A DNA stretch of 64,000 bases from Pseudocitrobacter faecalis (GCA_003315335.1 QNRL01000003.1:178753-242752), one strand, 5' to 3'; shown: positions 34,303-46,566, counted from the first letter of the stretch. Translations and numbers: made by a program. The notes: a model not told the origin generated them from the letters alone.

Positions 34303-36537
34303 TTAACCGCCGTGCAGACGTCGTGCGTCTATCACATCCGGCACCTGGTTCAGTTTGCCGAGCACGCGGCCCAGTACCTGAAGGTTGTAAATTTCAATGG
34401 TCATGTCGATGGTCGCCATCTGCTGCCGGGTATCACTGCGGCTGGCAACGCCGAGGACATTAACCTTTTCGTTGGCAAGAATGGTGGTGATATCGCGCAA
34501 TAAGCCGCTGCGATCGTTAGCGGTGACGCGCACGACCAACGAGTAACCTGCCGAGTAGCTTTCGCCCCACACGGCATCCACCAGACGTTCTGGCGCATGC
34601 GCGCGCAGTTCGACCAGTTGCTCGCAATCCGCACGGTGAACGGAAATACCACGCCCCTGGGTAATAAAGCCGACAATCTCATCGCCCGGAATGGGCTGGC
34701 AGCAGCGGGCAATGTGATGCATGAGGTTACCCACACCTTCTACCACCACACGACCATTGTCCTTGCTACGGTTTTGCGGAGCGTAGGTTTTCTGCTGCAG
34801 CTGCTTAAGCGCCGCCGCATCTTCTTCTGCCGCGCTCGGCTTATTGAACTGCGCCTGCAGGAAGTTAACCATTTGGTTGAGACGGATGTCGCCGCCGCCA
34901 ATCGCCGCTAACAGCTCTTCCACATCGTTGAAGTTGTAACGCGGCAGCAGATGTTTTTCCGCTTCTTTCAGGCTGATACCCAAATGCTCCAGCTCGTCGT
35001 CGAGAATTTGACGCCCGGCCAGCACATTTTTATCGCGATCCTGTTTACGGAACCAGGCGTGAATTTTTGAGCGCCCGCGGCTGGTTGTAACGTAGCCCAG
35101 GTTCGGGTTCAGCCAGTCACGGCTCGGGTTCGGCTGCTTCTGGGTGATGATTTCAATCTGATCGCCCATCTGCAACTGATAGGTGAAAGGGACGATGCGC
35201 CCGCCAATTTTCGCGCCAATGCAGCGGTGGCCCACATCACTATGGATGTGGTAGGCGAAATCAAGCGGCGTCGAGCCCGCCGGTAAATCGACTACGTCGC
35301 CCTTCGGCGTAAACACGTAGACACGATCGTCAAAGACCTGGCTGCGTACTTCGTCGAGCATTTCGCCGGAATCAGCCATCTCTTCCTGCCACGCAATCAG
35401 CTTACGCAACCAGGCGATACGGTCTTCATGTCCGCTACGCGGGCCCGCCGCAGCCGTGCCCTCTTTGTATTTCCAGTGCGCGGCGACGCCCAGCTCAGCG
35501 TCTTCATGCATCTGTTTGGTACGGATCTGAATCTCAATTGTTTTGCCGCCCGGCCCCAACACGACGGTGTGGATGGATTGATAGCCATTCGGTTTCGGGT
35601 TGGCGACATAATCGTCAAATTCATCCGGCAGGTGGCGATAGTGAGTGTGCACTATCCCCAATGCGGCATAGCAATCCTGCAAACGCTCAGCGACGATTCG
35701 CACGGCGCGCACATCAAACAGCTCATCGAACGCGAGCTGTTTTTTCTGCATTTTGCGCCAGATGCTGTAGATGTGTTTCGGTCGCCCATACACTTCCGCC
35801 TTCACACCTTCGGTTTTCATCTCCGCACGCAGGTGCTCAACGAATTCAGAAATGTAATGTTCGCGGTCGATACGTCGTTCGTGCAGGAGTTTGGCAATGC
35901 GCTTGTACTCCGCCGGGTGCAGATAGCGGAAGCAGTAGTCTTCCAGCTCCCACTTCAACTGGCCAATACCGAGTCGGTTCGCCAGCGGCGCATAGATGTT
36001 GGTGCACTCTTTCGCCGCCAGGACGCGTTCATCTTCCGGCGCGTCTTTCACTTCACGCAGATGCGCGATGCGCTCTGCCAGCTTGATAACCACGCAGCGG
36101 AAGTCGTCGACCATCGCCAGCAGCATGCGGCGTACGTTATCAACCTGTTCGGAGGAGACGGAATCCGTGTGAGTGGCTTTCAACTGACGAATAGCCGCCA
36201 TATCGCGCACGCCGTGAATTAGCGTGACGACCGATTTTCCGGCGCTTTCGGTCAGCACCTCTTCAGAGACAACGTTAGCGTCCACCAACGGGAACAGCAA
36301 GGCGGCGCGCAGGGTGTCGTTATCCATACTGAGCATCGACAGAATCTCAACCATTTCAACACCGCGCCAGAGCAGCAGCTCGGCGTCGGGGTGATTTTGA
36401 GTGTGCTGTCGACAATAATCCCAGGTCTCGGCTAAGCGCTCACACGACTGCTGGCTGGAAATTCCCAGACTTGAGATCCATTTTTGTGAGTCAAACTCAC
36501 CAGCTTTATTTAGATGTGCACTTCTTACCGCAACCAT
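34303..36537 (-). CDS. relA: GTP pyrophosphokinase RelA
   Basis: RelA makes (p)ppGpp on ribosomes stalled with uncharged tRNA. The ATG at 36537 gives 744 residues, as in E. coli. Order: pseudo-hydrolase domain (about 1-200), synthetase domain (YGRPKHIYSIWRKMQKK, FDVRAVRIV, NGYQSIHTVVLGPGG), TGS domain (VFTPKGDVVDLPAGSTPLDFAY), helical and zinc-finger region (HHIARCCQPIPGDEIVGF), and a C-terminal ACT domain (SLVVRVTANDRSGLLRDITTIL). It follows rlmD on the same strand. Confidence 0.98.
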   Translation of the reverse strand: MVAVRSAHLNKAGEFDSQKWISSLGISSQQSCERLAETWDYCRQHTQNHPDAELLLWRGVEMVEILSMLSMDNDTLRAALLFPLVDANVVSEEVLTESAGKSVVTLIHGVRDMAAIRQLKATHTDSVSSEQVDNVRRMLLAMVDDFRCVVIKLAERIAHLREVKDAPEDERVLAAKECTNIYAPLANRLGIGQLKWELEDYCFRYLHPAEYKRIAKLLHERRIDREHYISEFVEHLRAEMKTEGVKAEVYGRPKHIYSIWRKMQKKQLAFDELFDVRAVRIVAERLQDCYAALGIVHTHYRHLPDEFDDYVANPKPNGYQSIHTVVLGPGGKTIEIQIRTKQMHEDAELGVAAHWKYKEGTAAAGPRSGHEDRIAWLRKLIAWQEEMADSGEMLDEVRSQVFDDRVYVFTPKGDVVDLPAGSTPLDFAYHIHSDVGHRCIGAKIGGRIVPFTYQLQMGDQIEIITQKQPNPSRDWLNPNLGYVTTSRGRSKIHAWFRKQDRDKNVLAGRQILDDELEHLGISLKEAEKHLLPRYNFNDVEELLAAIGGGDIRLNQMVNFLQAQFNKPSAAEEDAAALKQLQQKTYAPQNRSKDNGRVVVEGVGNLMHHIARCCQPIPGDEIVGFITQGRGISVHRADCEQLVELRAHAPERLVDAVWGESYSAGYSLVVRVTANDRSGLLRDITTILANEKVNVLGVASRSDTRQQMATIDMTIEIYNLQVLGRVLGKLNQVPDVIDARRLHGG

Positions 36538-36587
36538 TGTCCTCTCCTTAAGGGACCGGGCCTGTCGAAGTCGACAAGCCACAATTA

Positions 36588-37886
36588 TTACTTACGCTCA
36601 AACAACACCATTGATTCCAGATGCCCAGTGTGCGGGAACATGTCAAGCATTGCCATACGCTGAATTTGGTAACCCGCACGTAATAGCGCTTCACTGTCGC
36701 GCGCAAGCGTAGCGGGGTTACAGGACACATAGACCATCCGCGTTGGCGCTAATTTTATAATATGTTGCATCACACCCGGCGCGCCGGCGCGGGCAGGATC
36801 GAGTAAAATTTTGTCAAAACCGTGTTTCGCCCAGCTCTGACGCGTCACGTCCTCTTCCAGATTCTCATGGAAAAATGTGACATTCTGTAAATTATTCAGC
36901 GCTGCATTTTCCTGGCCTTTCGCCACCAGCGCCGGTACGCCTTCTACGCCAATGACGCTGGCGGCGCGTTTCGCCAGCGGCAGCGTGAAATTCCCCATAC
37001 CGCAGAACAGATCGAGTACCCGGTCCTGTTTCTGTACATCAAGCCATGCAAGCGCGGTGGCAACCATTTTTTGGTTTACGCCATCGTTCACCTGAATGAA
37101 GTCGCGCGGGCTGAACGTTAAGCGTAGTCCGTCTGAGGAATACCAGGGCGTTTCACCACTTACACGTTCAAGTATCTCGCTTTCAGGTGCGAGATACAGG
37201 GAAAGACCTGAAGAATGCGAAAAGCGTTCCAGTTTTTCTCTGTCCTGCGCACTCAGCGGCGCGGTATGGCGAAGCACCAGCAAAGGGCCGTTGTCAGCGC
37301 TCACTAACTCAACATGCCCGAGGCTGCGTTTGCCTTGCAGCGTATTCAGGCATTCGCGCAACGGCACCAGCAATGCTTCAAGAGTGGGCACCAAAACAGG
37401 GCACTGCACCACATCGACGATATCGCTGGCGTTGGCCTTACGAAAACCCATCTGCAACTGCTGCGTTTTAGGCTGATAGTTCAGGCTCAGGCGCGCGCGA
37501 CGGCGGTAGCCCCAGGGCTGGGCCGCAATCACTTCTTCGACTTCGCGCTTCATCAGGCGAGCCAGTGCGGCCTGTTTGCTGCGCTGCTGTAGTGCAATTG
37601 AGGCATGTTGCTGCTGGCACCCACCGCAAACGCCAAAATGCGGGCAACGCGGCTTTTCACGCGCCGGACTGTCGCTTAAGCGCCGTTTTACCTGCCCGCG
37701 GGCATACTGTTTTTTATCTTCCGTCAGGGTAATTTCCGCGCTTTCGTCAGGAAGTAATCCATTGATAAATAGCGCCTTACCATTGTGACGCGCAACACCC
37801 TGACCAAAGGGATCGAGGTCGCTGACTGTCACAGTTATGATCTGGCGCGTCGTCACGCGCCGTTTTGCAGAGTAGAATTGCGCCAT
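36588..37886 (-). CDS. rlmD: 23S rRNA (uracil-1939) methyltransferase RlmD
   Basis: RlmD methylates U1939 of 23S rRNA. The ATG at 37886 gives 432 residues (433 in E. coli). An N-terminal TRAM domain is followed by the 4Fe-4S cysteines ([10 protein letters not shown] plus one near residue 160), the SAM motif [14 protein letters not shown], and the catalytic cysteine block [12 protein letters not shown]. It is divergent from barA across a 56-base gap. Confidence 0.97.
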   Translation of the reverse strand: MAQFYSAKRRVTTRQIITVTVSDLDPFGQGVARHNGKALFINGLLPDESAEITLTEDKKQYARGQVKRRLSDSPAREKPRCPHFGVCGGCQQQHASIALQQRSKQAALARLMKREVEEVIAAQPWGYRRRARLSLNYQPKTQQLQMGFRKANASDIVDVVQCPVLVPTLEALLVPLRECLNTLQGKRSLGHVELVSADNGPLLVLRHTAPLSAQDREKLERFSHSSGLSLYLAPESEILERVSGETPWYSSDGLRLTFSPRDFIQVNDGVNQKMVATALAWLDVQKQDRVLDLFCGMGNFTLPLAKRAASVIGVEGVPALVAKGQENAALNNLQNVTFFHENLEEDVTRQSWAKHGFDKILLDPARAGAPGVMQHIIKLAPTRMVYVSCNPATLARDSEALLRAGYQIQRMAMLDMFPHTGHLESMVLFERK

Positions 37887-37942
37887 CGTAGAGATTTTTC
37901 TCAATCAAACATATTACCCTGATTCTCCCACAACGGACCTTC

Positions 37943-40696
37943 ATGACCAACTACAGCCTGCGTGCGCGCATGATGATTTTGATCCTGGCCCCGACCGTAC
38001 TCATCGGTTTGCTGCTCAGCATCTTCTTTGTCGTTCACCGCTATAACGACCTGCAGCGTCAACTCGAAGACGCTGGCGCCAGCATTATCGAACCGCTTGC
38101 CGTTTCCAGCGAATATGGAATGAATTTGCAAAATCGCGAATCCATTGGCCAGCTCATCAGCGTATTGCATCGCCGCCATTCGGATATCGTGCGGGCGATT
38201 TCGGTGTATGACGAACATAACAAACTGTTTGTGACCTCTAACTATCAGCTCGACCCGACTGAACTACGCTTGCCCAACGGGCAGCCGTTCCCCCGGCGGT
38301 TGAGCGTCGTGCGCCACGGCGACATCATGATTTTACGCACGCCGATTATCTCAGAACATTATTCACCGGATGAATCCCCGCAATCCGAGGCAAAAACCCC
38401 AGTCAATATGTTGGGCTACGTCGCGCTGGAACTGGATCTCCGCTCCGTGCGGCTTCAGCAGTACAAAGAGATTTTCATCTCCAGCGTGATGATGCTGTTC
38501 TGTATCGGTATAGCGCTGATCTTCGGCTGGCGTTTAATGCGCGACGTAACCGGGCCGATTCGCAACATGGTGAACACGGTTGACCGCATCCGCCGGGGAC
38601 AACTCGATAGCCGCGTGGAAGGCTTTATGCTGGGCGAGCTGGATATGCTGAAAAATGGCATTAACTCGATGGCGATGTCGCTTGCGGCCTATCATGAGGA
38701 GATGCAGCACAACGTCGACCAGGCCACCTCAGACCTGCGTGAGACGCTGGAGCAGATGGAGATTCAAAACGTTGAGCTGGATCTCGCCAAAAAGCGCGCC
38801 CAGGAAGCGGCGCGCATTAAGTCTGAGTTTCTTGCCAACATGTCGCACGAATTGCGTACCCCGCTCAACGGCGTCATCGGCTTTACCCGTCTGACGCTGA
38901 AAAGCGAGCTGAATCCCACTCAGCGTGACCACCTGAATACCATTGAGCGTTCGGCGAATAACCTGCTGGCGATCATCAACGATGTGCTCGACTTCTCGAA
39001 ACTGGAAGCCGGTAAACTGATTCTGGAAAGCATTCCGTTCCCGCTGCGTAACTCGCTGGATGAAGTTGTGACGCTGCTTGCCCACTCCGCTCATGATAAA
39101 GGGCTGGAGCTGACCCTCAATATCAAAAACGATGTGCCGGATAACGTGATTGGCGACCCGCTACGCTTACAGCAGGTGATCACCAACCTGGTCGGCAACG
39201 CGATTAAATTTACCGAACACGGCAACATTGACGTGCTGGTTGAGAAACGCGCGCTTAGCAACAACAAAGTGCAAATCGAAGTGCAAATTCGCGACACGGG
39301 AATTGGTATTCCAGAGCGCGATCAGTCGCGGCTGTTCCAGGCATTCCGTCAGGCCGACGCCAGTATTTCTCGCCGCCACGGCGGCACCGGGCTGGGATTA
39401 GTGATCACCCAGAAACTGGTGAAAGAGATGGGCGGGGATATCTCCTTCCACAGCCAACCCAATCGTGGTTCAACCTTCTGGTTCAATATTAATCTGGATC
39501 TGAATCCGAATGTGCTCTCCGACGGCCCCTCCACACAGTGCCTGAAAGGCAAACGCCTGGCGTATGTGGAAGCCAATGCCGCGGCGGCTCAGGCCACGCT
39601 GGATATGCTGGCTTCAACGCCGCTGGAAGTCATTTACAGCCAGACCTTCTCTGCGCTTCCCGTTGAGCATTACGATATGATGCTGGCGGCGATTCCGGTG
39701 TCGGTTCGCGATCTTGCGCACCATCGAGAGAAACTCGCCCAGGCGCGCGCCATGACCGATTATCTTCTGCTGGCGTTGCCGTGCCACGCGCAGGTGGATG
39801 CCGAAACATTGAAAAAAGAGGGGGCGGCGGCCTGTCTGCTCAAACCGCTCACCTCCACGCGTCTGCTGCCCGCGCTTACGGATTTCTGTCACCTTACCGA
39901 GCCGGCGCTCATCCCGCAGGACAACGATTCGCGTCTCGCCATGACGGTGATGGCGGTGGACGATAACCCGGCGAATCTTAAGCTTATCGGTGCCCTGCTC
40001 AGCGATCAGGTACAGCACGTTGAGCTGTGTGAAAGCGGCAAGCAGGCCATTGAACGCGCCCGGGAAATGCAGTTTGACCTGATCCTGATGGATATTCAGA
40101 TGCCGGATATCGACGGCATTCGCGCCTGTGAATTGATTCGCCAGTTACCGCATCAACAGCAAACGCCAGTGATTGCGGTAACTGCGCACGCGATGGCCGG
40201 GCAGAAAGAAAAGCTGCTGAGCGCGGGCATGAACGATTATCTGGCAAAACCGATTGAAGAGGATAAGCTGCATAATCTTCTGCTGCGGTATAAACCGGGG
40301 CTATCTGCGGCGGCACTGCCGACGGCGTCTGAACCCATAGAACCTGCTATCGATCTCAATACCACGCTCGACTGGCAGTTGGCACTGCGTCAGGCCGCGT
40401 ATAAACCAGATCTTGCACGCGAGATGTTGCAAATGCTGGTCGCGTTCCTGCCAGAGGTGCGTAATAAGGTAGAGGAGCAACTGGTGGGTGAAGAACCGGA
40501 AAATCTGGTGGATGCCATCCATAAACTGCACGGTAGTTGTGGCTACAGCGGCGTGCCGCGCCTGAAGCACTTATGTCATCTGATTGAAGGGCAACTGCGC
40601 AACGGTACGCCGGCGGAAGATCTGGAGCCGGAGTTCCTGGAATTGCTGGATGAGATGGATAACGTGACGCGCGAAACGAAGAAGATGTTGGGGTGA
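37943..40696 (+). CDS. barA: hybrid sensor histidine kinase BarA
   Basis: A tripartite inner-membrane sensor whose partner UvrY activates CsrB and CsrC in response to short-chain carboxylates. 917 residues (918 in E. coli). Two membrane helices (about 9-31 and 176-196) flank a periplasmic domain; HAMP follows. The HisKA box with the phosphorylated histidine is in [18 protein letters not shown] (about 302). The ATPase motifs are [17 protein letters not shown] and GGTGLGL. A first receiver-like domain is degenerate; the second has [14 protein letters not shown]. The C-terminal HPt has [16 protein letters not shown] (about 860). Its regulatory target csrB lies 8 kb to the right. Confidence 0.97.
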   Translation: MTNYSLRARMMILILAPTVLIGLLLSIFFVVHRYNDLQRQLEDAGASIIEPLAVSSEYGMNLQNRESIGQLISVLHRRHSDIVRAISVYDEHNKLFVTSNYQLDPTELRLPNGQPFPRRLSVVRHGDIMILRTPIISEHYSPDESPQSEAKTPVNMLGYVALELDLRSVRLQQYKEIFISSVMMLFCIGIALIFGWRLMRDVTGPIRNMVNTVDRIRRGQLDSRVEGFMLGELDMLKNGINSMAMSLAAYHEEMQHNVDQATSDLRETLEQMEIQNVELDLAKKRAQEAARIKSEFLANMSHELRTPLNGVIGFTRLTLKSELNPTQRDHLNTIERSANNLLAIINDVLDFSKLEAGKLILESIPFPLRNSLDEVVTLLAHSAHDKGLELTLNIKNDVPDNVIGDPLRLQQVITNLVGNAIKFTEHGNIDVLVEKRALSNNKVQIEVQIRDTGIGIPERDQSRLFQAFRQADASISRRHGGTGLGLVITQKLVKEMGGDISFHSQPNRGSTFWFNINLDLNPNVLSDGPSTQCLKGKRLAYVEANAAAAQATLDMLASTPLEVIYSQTFSALPVEHYDMMLAAIPVSVRDLAHHREKLAQARAMTDYLLLALPCHAQVDAETLKKEGAAACLLKPLTSTRLLPALTDFCHLTEPALIPQDNDSRLAMTVMAVDDNPANLKLIGALLSDQVQHVELCESGKQAIERAREMQFDLILMDIQMPDIDGIRACELIRQLPHQQQTPVIAVTAHAMAGQKEKLLSAGMNDYLAKPIEEDKLHNLLLRYKPGLSAAALPTASEPIEPAIDLNTTLDWQLALRQAAYKPDLAREMLQMLVAFLPEVRNKVEEQLVGEEPENLVDAIHKLHGSCGYSGVPRLKHLCHLIEGQLRNGTPAEDLEPEFLELLDEMDNVTRETKKMLG

Positions 40697-40709
40697 GTGC
40701 TTGCTTTCG

Positions 40710-40805
40710 CCCCCTCCCTTAAGGGAGAGGGGACAGACCGTGCTAATATTGTAGAATTGTGCGGGTTTTCTCCCTCTCCCTGTGGGAGAGGGCCGGAGTG
40801 AGGGG
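40710..40805. repeat. palindrome array, two units and one spacer
   Basis: Two GGGAGAGGG-type palindromes flank one spacer of about 40 bases containing GAATTGTGCGGG; the outer end carries the GGCCGGAGTGAGGGG tail. It lies between convergent barA and garK and belongs to the family also seen at 22970, 50284, 56175 and 62104. Confidence 0.78.
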
Positions 40806-40811
40806 AAAAAA

Positions 40812-41951
40812 CTACAACCTTTCTCCCATCCTCAACACCGCCGCGATATTCCGCGCCGCCATAAACAGATTATCTTCGGCATCCCGCAAGGCATCCTCCA
40901 ATGTACAGATGCGATACAGGACGCTAAACACCGCATCTAACCCATGATCATGCACGACGCCGACATCCGGCGTCAGACTACCGCCAATCGCGATGACCGG
41001 TACGTTATAGCGCTTTGCGACACGTGCCACACCTACCGGTACTTTGCCGTGAATGGTCTGGCTGTCGATACGCCCTTCCCCGGTAATCACGAGGTCAGCG
41101 TCAGCCACCAGCTTGTCGAGATGCAGCGCGTCGGTGACAATTTCGATGCCAGGGCGAAGCTCTGCGCCGCAGAAGGCGTACAGCGCCGCCCCCATACCGC
41201 CCGCCGCACCGCCGCCTTCCAGGGTCAGCACGTCAATATCCAGACAACGTTTCACGCACTGCGCGTAATGTTCAAGCGCCGTATCAAGGCGGGTAATCAT
41301 CTCGGGCGTAGCGCCTTTTTGCGGGCCAAACACAGCGGAAGCGCCTTCTTCGCCCGTCAATGGGTTGGTGACGTCACAGGCGACTTCAATACGGCACTCA
41401 GCCAGCCGTGCATCCAGTTCGCTGATATCAATACGTTCCAGCGTCTCCAGCCCTGCGCCGCCCGGGGCAATGGCCTGGTTATCCGCGGTCAGCAACTTGA
41501 CGCCCAGCGCCTGGGCCATGCCTGCGCCGCCGTCATTGGTCGCGCTGCCGCCGAGGCCAATAATAATATGCTTTACGCCCGCATCTAAGGCGTGGCGAAT
41601 CAGTTCCCCGGTTCCCCAGGACGTTGTGGTAAGCGGGCAGCGTTTGTCCGTCGGAACAAGCTCCAGCCCGCTTGCCGCCGCCATTTCAATAAAAGCGCTC
41701 TGCTCATCGCCAGACAAGCCGTAAAAACCCTGCACCGTGTCGCCCAGCGGGCCGGTAACCTCGACTTCGACGACGCGCCCCTGAGTAGCGGCAACCATCG
41801 CTTCGACGGTGCCTTCACCGCCATCCGCAACGGGAAGTTGATGATAATCCGCGTCGGGGTAAACTTCGCGAAAACCCCGCTCGATGGCTCCCGCCACCTC
41901 CAGCGCGCTCAGGCTTTCCTTGTATGAATCCGGGGCAATTACAATCTTCAT
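40812..41951 (-). CDS. garK: glycerate kinase (GarK/GlxK type)
   Basis: A 379-residue class II glycerate 2-kinase that phosphorylates glycerate to 2-phosphoglycerate. Family blocks: MKIVIAPDSYKESLSALEVA, PVADGGEGTVEAMV, GLGGSATNDGGAGMAQALG, GAAGGMGAALYAF and VITGEGRIDSQTIHGKVP. AAGGACAGCCA precedes the ATG. In E. coli garK lies with garPLR; here it directly follows gudPXD. The last phosphorylation step of glucarate use is thus linked to dehydration and uptake. garK versus glxK cannot be decided from sequence alone. Confidence 0.88.
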   Translation of the reverse strand: MKIVIAPDSYKESLSALEVAGAIERGFREVYPDADYHQLPVADGGEGTVEAMVAATQGRVVEVEVTGPLGDTVQGFYGLSGDEQSAFIEMAAASGLELVPTDKRCPLTTTSWGTGELIRHALDAGVKHIIIGLGGSATNDGGAGMAQALGVKLLTADNQAIAPGGAGLETLERIDISELDARLAECRIEVACDVTNPLTGEEGASAVFGPQKGATPEMITRLDTALEHYAQCVKRCLDIDVLTLEGGGAAGGMGAALYAFCGAELRPGIEIVTDALHLDKLVADADLVITGEGRIDSQTIHGKVPVGVARVAKRYNVPVIAIGGSLTPDVGVVHDHGLDAVFSVLYRICTLEDALRDAEDNLFMAARNIAAVLRMGERL

Positions 41952-42035
41952 TGGCTGTCCTTATGCGTCGGGAGTGCCATGATCTTACATCTGAATCAGA
42001 AAAAATGCCGACCCCGGCAGGGATCGGCATTTTGA

Positions 42036-43373
42036 TTAACGCACCATGCAAGGGCGCTTATTATCGAACGTCCAGTTCGGGATGAGATACTGCATGCCCA
42101 TCGCGTCATCGCGTGCGCCCAGCCCGTGTTTCTTATACAGCTCGTTGGCCTGCATAACGCGGTCCATATCGAGTTCCACGCCCAGGCCTGGCGTAGTCGG
42201 CACCTGCACCATCCCGCCCTTGATTTCAAACGGTTGTTTGGTGAGGCGCTGATTCCCTTCCTGCCAGATCCAGTGAGTGTCAATCGCAGTCACATTCCCC
42301 GGCGCGGCAGCGGCCACGTGGGTGAACATCGCCAGCGAAACGTCAAAGTGATTGTTGGAGTGCGAGCCCCAGGTCAGGCCGAATTCATGACACATCTGCG
42401 CCACGCGCACCGAGCCCTGCATCGTCCAGAAGTGCGGGTCCGCCAGCGGAATATCGACAGATTGCAGCGAAAGCGTGTGGCCCATCTGACGCCAGTCGGT
42501 GGCGATCATATTGGTCGCAGTCGGCAGGCCGGTGGCACGACGGAATTCCGCCATCACCTCACGTCCGGAGAAGCCCTGCTCCGCACCACACGGATCTTCC
42601 GCATACGCCAGCACGCCCTTCAAATATTTGCCGATTTTAATCGCTTCGTTGAGCGACCAGGCGCCGTTCGGATCGAGCGTGACGCGCGCCTGTGGGAAGC
42701 GTTTCGCCAGCGCCACTATCGACTCGGCCTCTTCTTCCCCGGCCAGCACGCCGCCCTTCAGTTTAAAGTCATTAAAACCATATTTTTCATACGCCGCTTC
42801 TGCCAGGCGCACGACCGCATCCGGGGTCATCGCTTCGTCGTGGCGCAGGCGATACCAGTCGCACTTTTCATCCGGCTGGCTCTGATACGGTAGTGGTGTT
42901 GCTTTGCAGTTGCCGACGAAGAACAGGTAGCCGAGCATTTCCACTTCGCTACGTTGCTGACCATCGCCCAGCAGGGAAGCCACGTTTACGCCCAGATGCT
43001 GACCGAGCAGGTCGAGCATCGCGGACTCAATACCGGTGACCACATGAATGGTGGTACGCAGGTCGAAGGTTTGCAGCCCACGGCCGCCGGAATCACGATC
43101 GGCAAAGGTATTACGCACCTGCGTCAGGACGTTCTTGTATTCGCCCAGCGTTTTACCGACTACCAGCGGGATCGCATCTTCAAGCGTGGTGCGGATCTTC
43201 TCCCCGCCAGGGATTTCCCCCACGCCCGTATGGCCGGAATTGTCTTTAATCACCACAATGTTGCGGGTAAAGAACGGCGCGTGCGCCCCGCTCAGGTTCA
43301 TCAGCATACTGTCGTGGCCCGCAACCGGGATGACCTGCATGGAAGTAACAACTGGCGTTGAATGTTGAGACAT
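42036..43373 (-). CDS. gudD: D-glucarate dehydratase GudD
   Basis: An enolase-superfamily enzyme that dehydrates D-glucarate (and L-idarate) to 5-keto-4-deoxyglucarate. 445 residues (446 in E. coli). Catalytic and metal motifs: [13 protein letters not shown] (lysine pair), [41 protein letters not shown] and [13 protein letters not shown] with the catalytic histidine. It follows gudX by three bases and precedes garK. Confidence 0.97.
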   Translation of the reverse strand: MSQHSTPVVTSMQVIPVAGHDSMLMNLSGAHAPFFTRNIVVIKDNSGHTGVGEIPGGEKIRTTLEDAIPLVVGKTLGEYKNVLTQVRNTFADRDSGGRGLQTFDLRTTIHVVTGIESAMLDLLGQHLGVNVASLLGDGQQRSEVEMLGYLFFVGNCKATPLPYQSQPDEKCDWYRLRHDEAMTPDAVVRLAEAAYEKYGFNDFKLKGGVLAGEEEAESIVALAKRFPQARVTLDPNGAWSLNEAIKIGKYLKGVLAYAEDPCGAEQGFSGREVMAEFRRATGLPTATNMIATDWRQMGHTLSLQSVDIPLADPHFWTMQGSVRVAQMCHEFGLTWGSHSNNHFDVSLAMFTHVAAAAPGNVTAIDTHWIWQEGNQRLTKQPFEIKGGMVQVPTTPGLGVELDMDRVMQANELYKKHGLGARDDAMGMQYLIPNWTFDNKRPCMVR

Positions 43374-43376
43374 GAT

Positions 43377-44732
43377 TCAGTCCTTTTTTAATGAGTTGCG
43401 GCCGAAAACGGGACGTTTGCGGTCGAATGTCCAGCCGGGGATCAGATACTGCATCGGGCCGGCGTCATTGCGCGCGCCGCCCGGCAGTCTTTTGTAGGCG
43501 TCATGCGCCTTTTGTACCTGATCCCAGTCCAGCTCTACGCCCAGCCCGGGCGCATCGGGAACGGCAATTTTGCCGTCGGTAATCTGGAGCGGATTTTTGG
43601 TCAGGCGCGCATCGCCCTCCTGCCAGATCCAGTGGGTATCAATCGCCGTCGGGTTACCGGGTGCCGCCGCGCCCACATGGGTAAACATCGCCAGCGAGAT
43701 GTCGAAATGGTTGTTGGAGTGGCAACCCCAGGTCAGCCCCCAGTCGTCGCACAGTTGCGCGACACGCACAGCGCCGGAGAGTGTCCAGAAGTGCGGGTCT
43801 GCCAGCGGAATGTCTACTGCGTTGAGCATCACCGCATGGCCCATTTCGCGCCAGTTGGTGGCAATCATATTGGTCGCAACCGGCAGGCCAGTTGCGCGGC
43901 GGAATTCCGCCATCACTTCGCGCCCGGAAAAGCCCTGCTCGGCGCCACACGGATCTTCCGCGTAGGTCAGGACATCATTGAGACCTTTGCACAGTGAGAT
44001 GGCTTCATCAAGCAACCAGGCACCGTTGGGGTCGACGGTGATACGCGCATCCGGAAAGCGTTTTTTCAGCGCCTTCACCGATTCAATTTCCTGTTCCCCC
44101 GGCAGCACGCCGCCCTTCAGTTTGAAATCTTTAAAGCCATAGCGATCCTGCGAGGCTTCCGCCAAACGCATCACCGCATCGCTGGAGAGCGCTTCCTGGT
44201 GACGCAGATGATACCAGTCATGATTGCCGGGCGTGCTTTCCAGATACGGCAAATCCGTTTTGCGACGGTCACCGACGTAGAAGAGATAGCCCAGTACCGT
44301 CACCGCATCACGCTGCTTACCTGGGCCCAGCAGTTCACAAACCGGGACATTCAGCGCCTTGCCAAGCAGGTCGAGCAGTGCCGCTTCCAGCGCTGCCACA
44401 GCATTAACCCGCAGCTCAAACGTCCACGCGCCTTTGCCGAAGGTGTCAAAATCTGCCGCCTGGTTGCCTTTATGCACCTGCTGAACCACTTTATTCAACC
44501 GGGCTACTTCCTGCCCCAGTACCATCGGAATGGCATCCACCAGCGTCTGGTAAATCACTTCACCACCCGGCGCTTCCCCCACGCCGGTATTCCCGGCGTT
44601 ATCGGTCAGCACCACGATATTACGGGTGAAATAGGCATTATGCGCGCCGCCAATATTGAGCAGCATACTGTCATGCCCGGCGACGGGAATGACTTTCATA
44701 TCGGTGATGATCGGGCTGGATTGCGTTGTCAT
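43377..44732 (-). CDS. gudX: glucarate dehydratase-related protein GudX
   Basis: A 451-residue paralogue of GudD in the same operon. All enolase-superfamily active-site blocks are kept ([60 protein letters not shown]). The main visible difference near the catalytic histidine is Cys for Ser. E. coli GudX has weak or uncertain activity. Its start overlaps the gudP stop by four bases (ATGA). Confidence 0.95.
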   Translation of the reverse strand: MTTQSSPIITDMKVIPVAGHDSMLLNIGGAHNAYFTRNIVVLTDNAGNTGVGEAPGGEVIYQTLVDAIPMVLGQEVARLNKVVQQVHKGNQAADFDTFGKGAWTFELRVNAVAALEAALLDLLGKALNVPVCELLGPGKQRDAVTVLGYLFYVGDRRKTDLPYLESTPGNHDWYHLRHQEALSSDAVMRLAEASQDRYGFKDFKLKGGVLPGEQEIESVKALKKRFPDARITVDPNGAWLLDEAISLCKGLNDVLTYAEDPCGAEQGFSGREVMAEFRRATGLPVATNMIATNWREMGHAVMLNAVDIPLADPHFWTLSGAVRVAQLCDDWGLTWGCHSNNHFDISLAMFTHVGAAAPGNPTAIDTHWIWQEGDARLTKNPLQITDGKIAVPDAPGLGVELDWDQVQKAHDAYKRLPGGARNDAGPMQYLIPGWTFDRKRPVFGRNSLKKD

Positions 44733-46087
44733 GATGCTTGCCCCGCAACAGGTTTCAGTTCGATACGTTTAATGTCGCCGACCAGCACGAGATAGCTCAA
44801 CACGGCCACCAGCGCATGCACTCCAACATAAATCAGCGCACCGTTAAACGAGCCCGTGGTACCCACGATATAGCCAATTGCGATTGGCGTGACGATACCG
44901 GAAATGTTGCCGAACATATTGAACAAACCGCCGGAGAGACCGCTTATCTCTTTCGGTGCGGTATCGGCCATCACCGCCCACCCCAGCGCGCCAATCCCTT
45001 TACCGAAGAAGGCCAGCGCCATAAAGCCGATGATCATCCACTCAACGTTCACGTAGTTACAGAACACCATCACCATCGACATCAGCATACCGAGCACGAT
45101 CGGGGTTTTGCGGGCGATATTCAGCGAGCCTGTGCGACGCATCAGCCAGTCGGAGATAATGCCGCCCAGCACGCCGCCCGCGAAGCCGCAAATCGCCGGG
45201 ACAGAGGCCACGAATCCCGCTTTCAGAATCGACATGCCGCGCGCCTGCACCAGATAAACCGGGAACCAGGTGATAAAGAAATACGTCAGGGCGTTGATGC
45301 AGTACTGGCCGATATAAACGCCAATCATCATACGTGAGCCCAGCAACTGCTTGATTTGCCCCCACTTAACGCTTAACGGTACTTTCGCCTTTGCGCCCTT
45401 TTGATCCATATTGATCAGCGCGCCGCCTTCCGCGATGTATTCAAGTTCTTTTTTGTTCACACCCGGATGTTGATTGGGTTCGTGGATCACTTTCAGCCAG
45501 ATAAAGCTGATGACGATCCCCAATCCGCCCATGAAAAAGAAGACGTGCGACCAACCCACTTCATGAGTCAACCAGCCCATGATCGGCGCGAAAATAACCG
45601 TGGCGAAGTACTGTGCGGAGTTAAAAATCGCTACTGCCGTCCCCCTCTCCTGTGCCGGGAACCATGCCGCGACGATTCGACTGTTACCGGGGAAGGAAGG
45701 CGCTTCCGCAAGACCGACCAGGAAACGCAGGGTAAACAGCGCGACGATGATACCAAACCCGCTGAAGATATCGACGAAGCCCTGCAGAAGCGTAAACATC
45801 GACCAGATGAAGATTGACCAGAAGTAGACGCGTTTCGAACCGAAGCGGTCAAGCAGCCAGCCGCCCGGTATTTGACCGATAACATAGGCCCATGAGAATG
45901 CGGAGAAAACGTAACCCATACCCACCGCATCGAGGCCAATATCTTTCGCCATCTCCGAGCCGGCGATAGACAAGGTGGCGCGGTCGCCGTAGTTGAAGGA
46001 CGTGACGATGAACAACATCACCACTATCCAGTAACGAGCATTGGTGCGCTTTTCCGCCCCGCTCGCAGCCTGACTTAATGAACTCAT
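44729..46087 (-). CDS. gudP: D-glucarate/galactarate transporter GudP
   Basis: A major facilitator superfamily symporter of 452 residues with about 12 membrane helices, of the anion:cation symporter group. Motifs: [30 protein letters not shown] (loop 2-3 signature), and [20 protein letters not shown] (loop 8-9). First gene of gudPXD-garK, expected to be controlled by CdaR. Confidence 0.95.
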   Translation of the reverse strand: MSSLSQAASGAEKRTNARYWIVVMLFIVTSFNYGDRATLSIAGSEMAKDIGLDAVGMGYVFSAFSWAYVIGQIPGGWLLDRFGSKRVYFWSIFIWSMFTLLQGFVDIFSGFGIIVALFTLRFLVGLAEAPSFPGNSRIVAAWFPAQERGTAVAIFNSAQYFATVIFAPIMGWLTHEVGWSHVFFFMGGLGIVISFIWLKVIHEPNQHPGVNKKELEYIAEGGALINMDQKGAKAKVPLSVKWGQIKQLLGSRMMIGVYIGQYCINALTYFFITWFPVYLVQARGMSILKAGFVASVPAICGFAGGVLGGIISDWLMRRTGSLNIARKTPIVLGMLMSMVMVFCNYVNVEWMIIGFMALAFFGKGIGALGWAVMADTAPKEISGLSGGLFNMFGNISGIVTPIAIGYIVGTTGSFNGALIYVGVHALVAVLSYLVLVGDIKRIELKPVAGQAS

Positions 46088-46566
46088 TGTTGTACTCCTG
46101 AATTATAGCTTTCGGCTACATTCACTCTGAACAGCACAACCTGTAGGGTAATCAGAATGACGTATTTGTGTTTTTATCGCAGCGTATCGTTATGTCTTGC
46201 TGGCTGCGGTTTATAACTGGCTCAGGAAGTATAAAAAGAGGTCACCTGTGGCTCACCGTGCATCTTCACAGCATTCACGCGGTAAATAAAAGAGATTTAT
46301 GGCTTCTGCACAACGCGCTGGAAGATACCTCACGGAAATGAAAACTGTTTGCGGGAAGCGTGTGTAATAAGCATCGGGAAAGGTAGAATGTGAAACGGCT
46401 CTCTTGACGCAGTGAAAACGCCCTGCGCTAAGACTTTATTAATTAGGCAAATATTGGCATTCGCCTGAAGCAGATGGGGAAAATGAGGAATAAAATAGTG
46501 AAAGCTGCTGGTGCAGCGAACTGGCGATTTAAGGGAGCGCCCTCTGCGTAGGGAGAGGGCGACACC
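46088..46566. other. intergenic region upstream of gudP, downstream of yqcA
   Basis: 479 bases without a gene. It must hold the gudP promoter; CdaR control is known in E. coli, but I cannot assign the site. At 46537-46562, just after yqcA, a GC-rich hairpin (GCCCTCT...AGAGGGC) resembles the palindromic repeat family and may act as a terminator. Confidence 0.45.
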
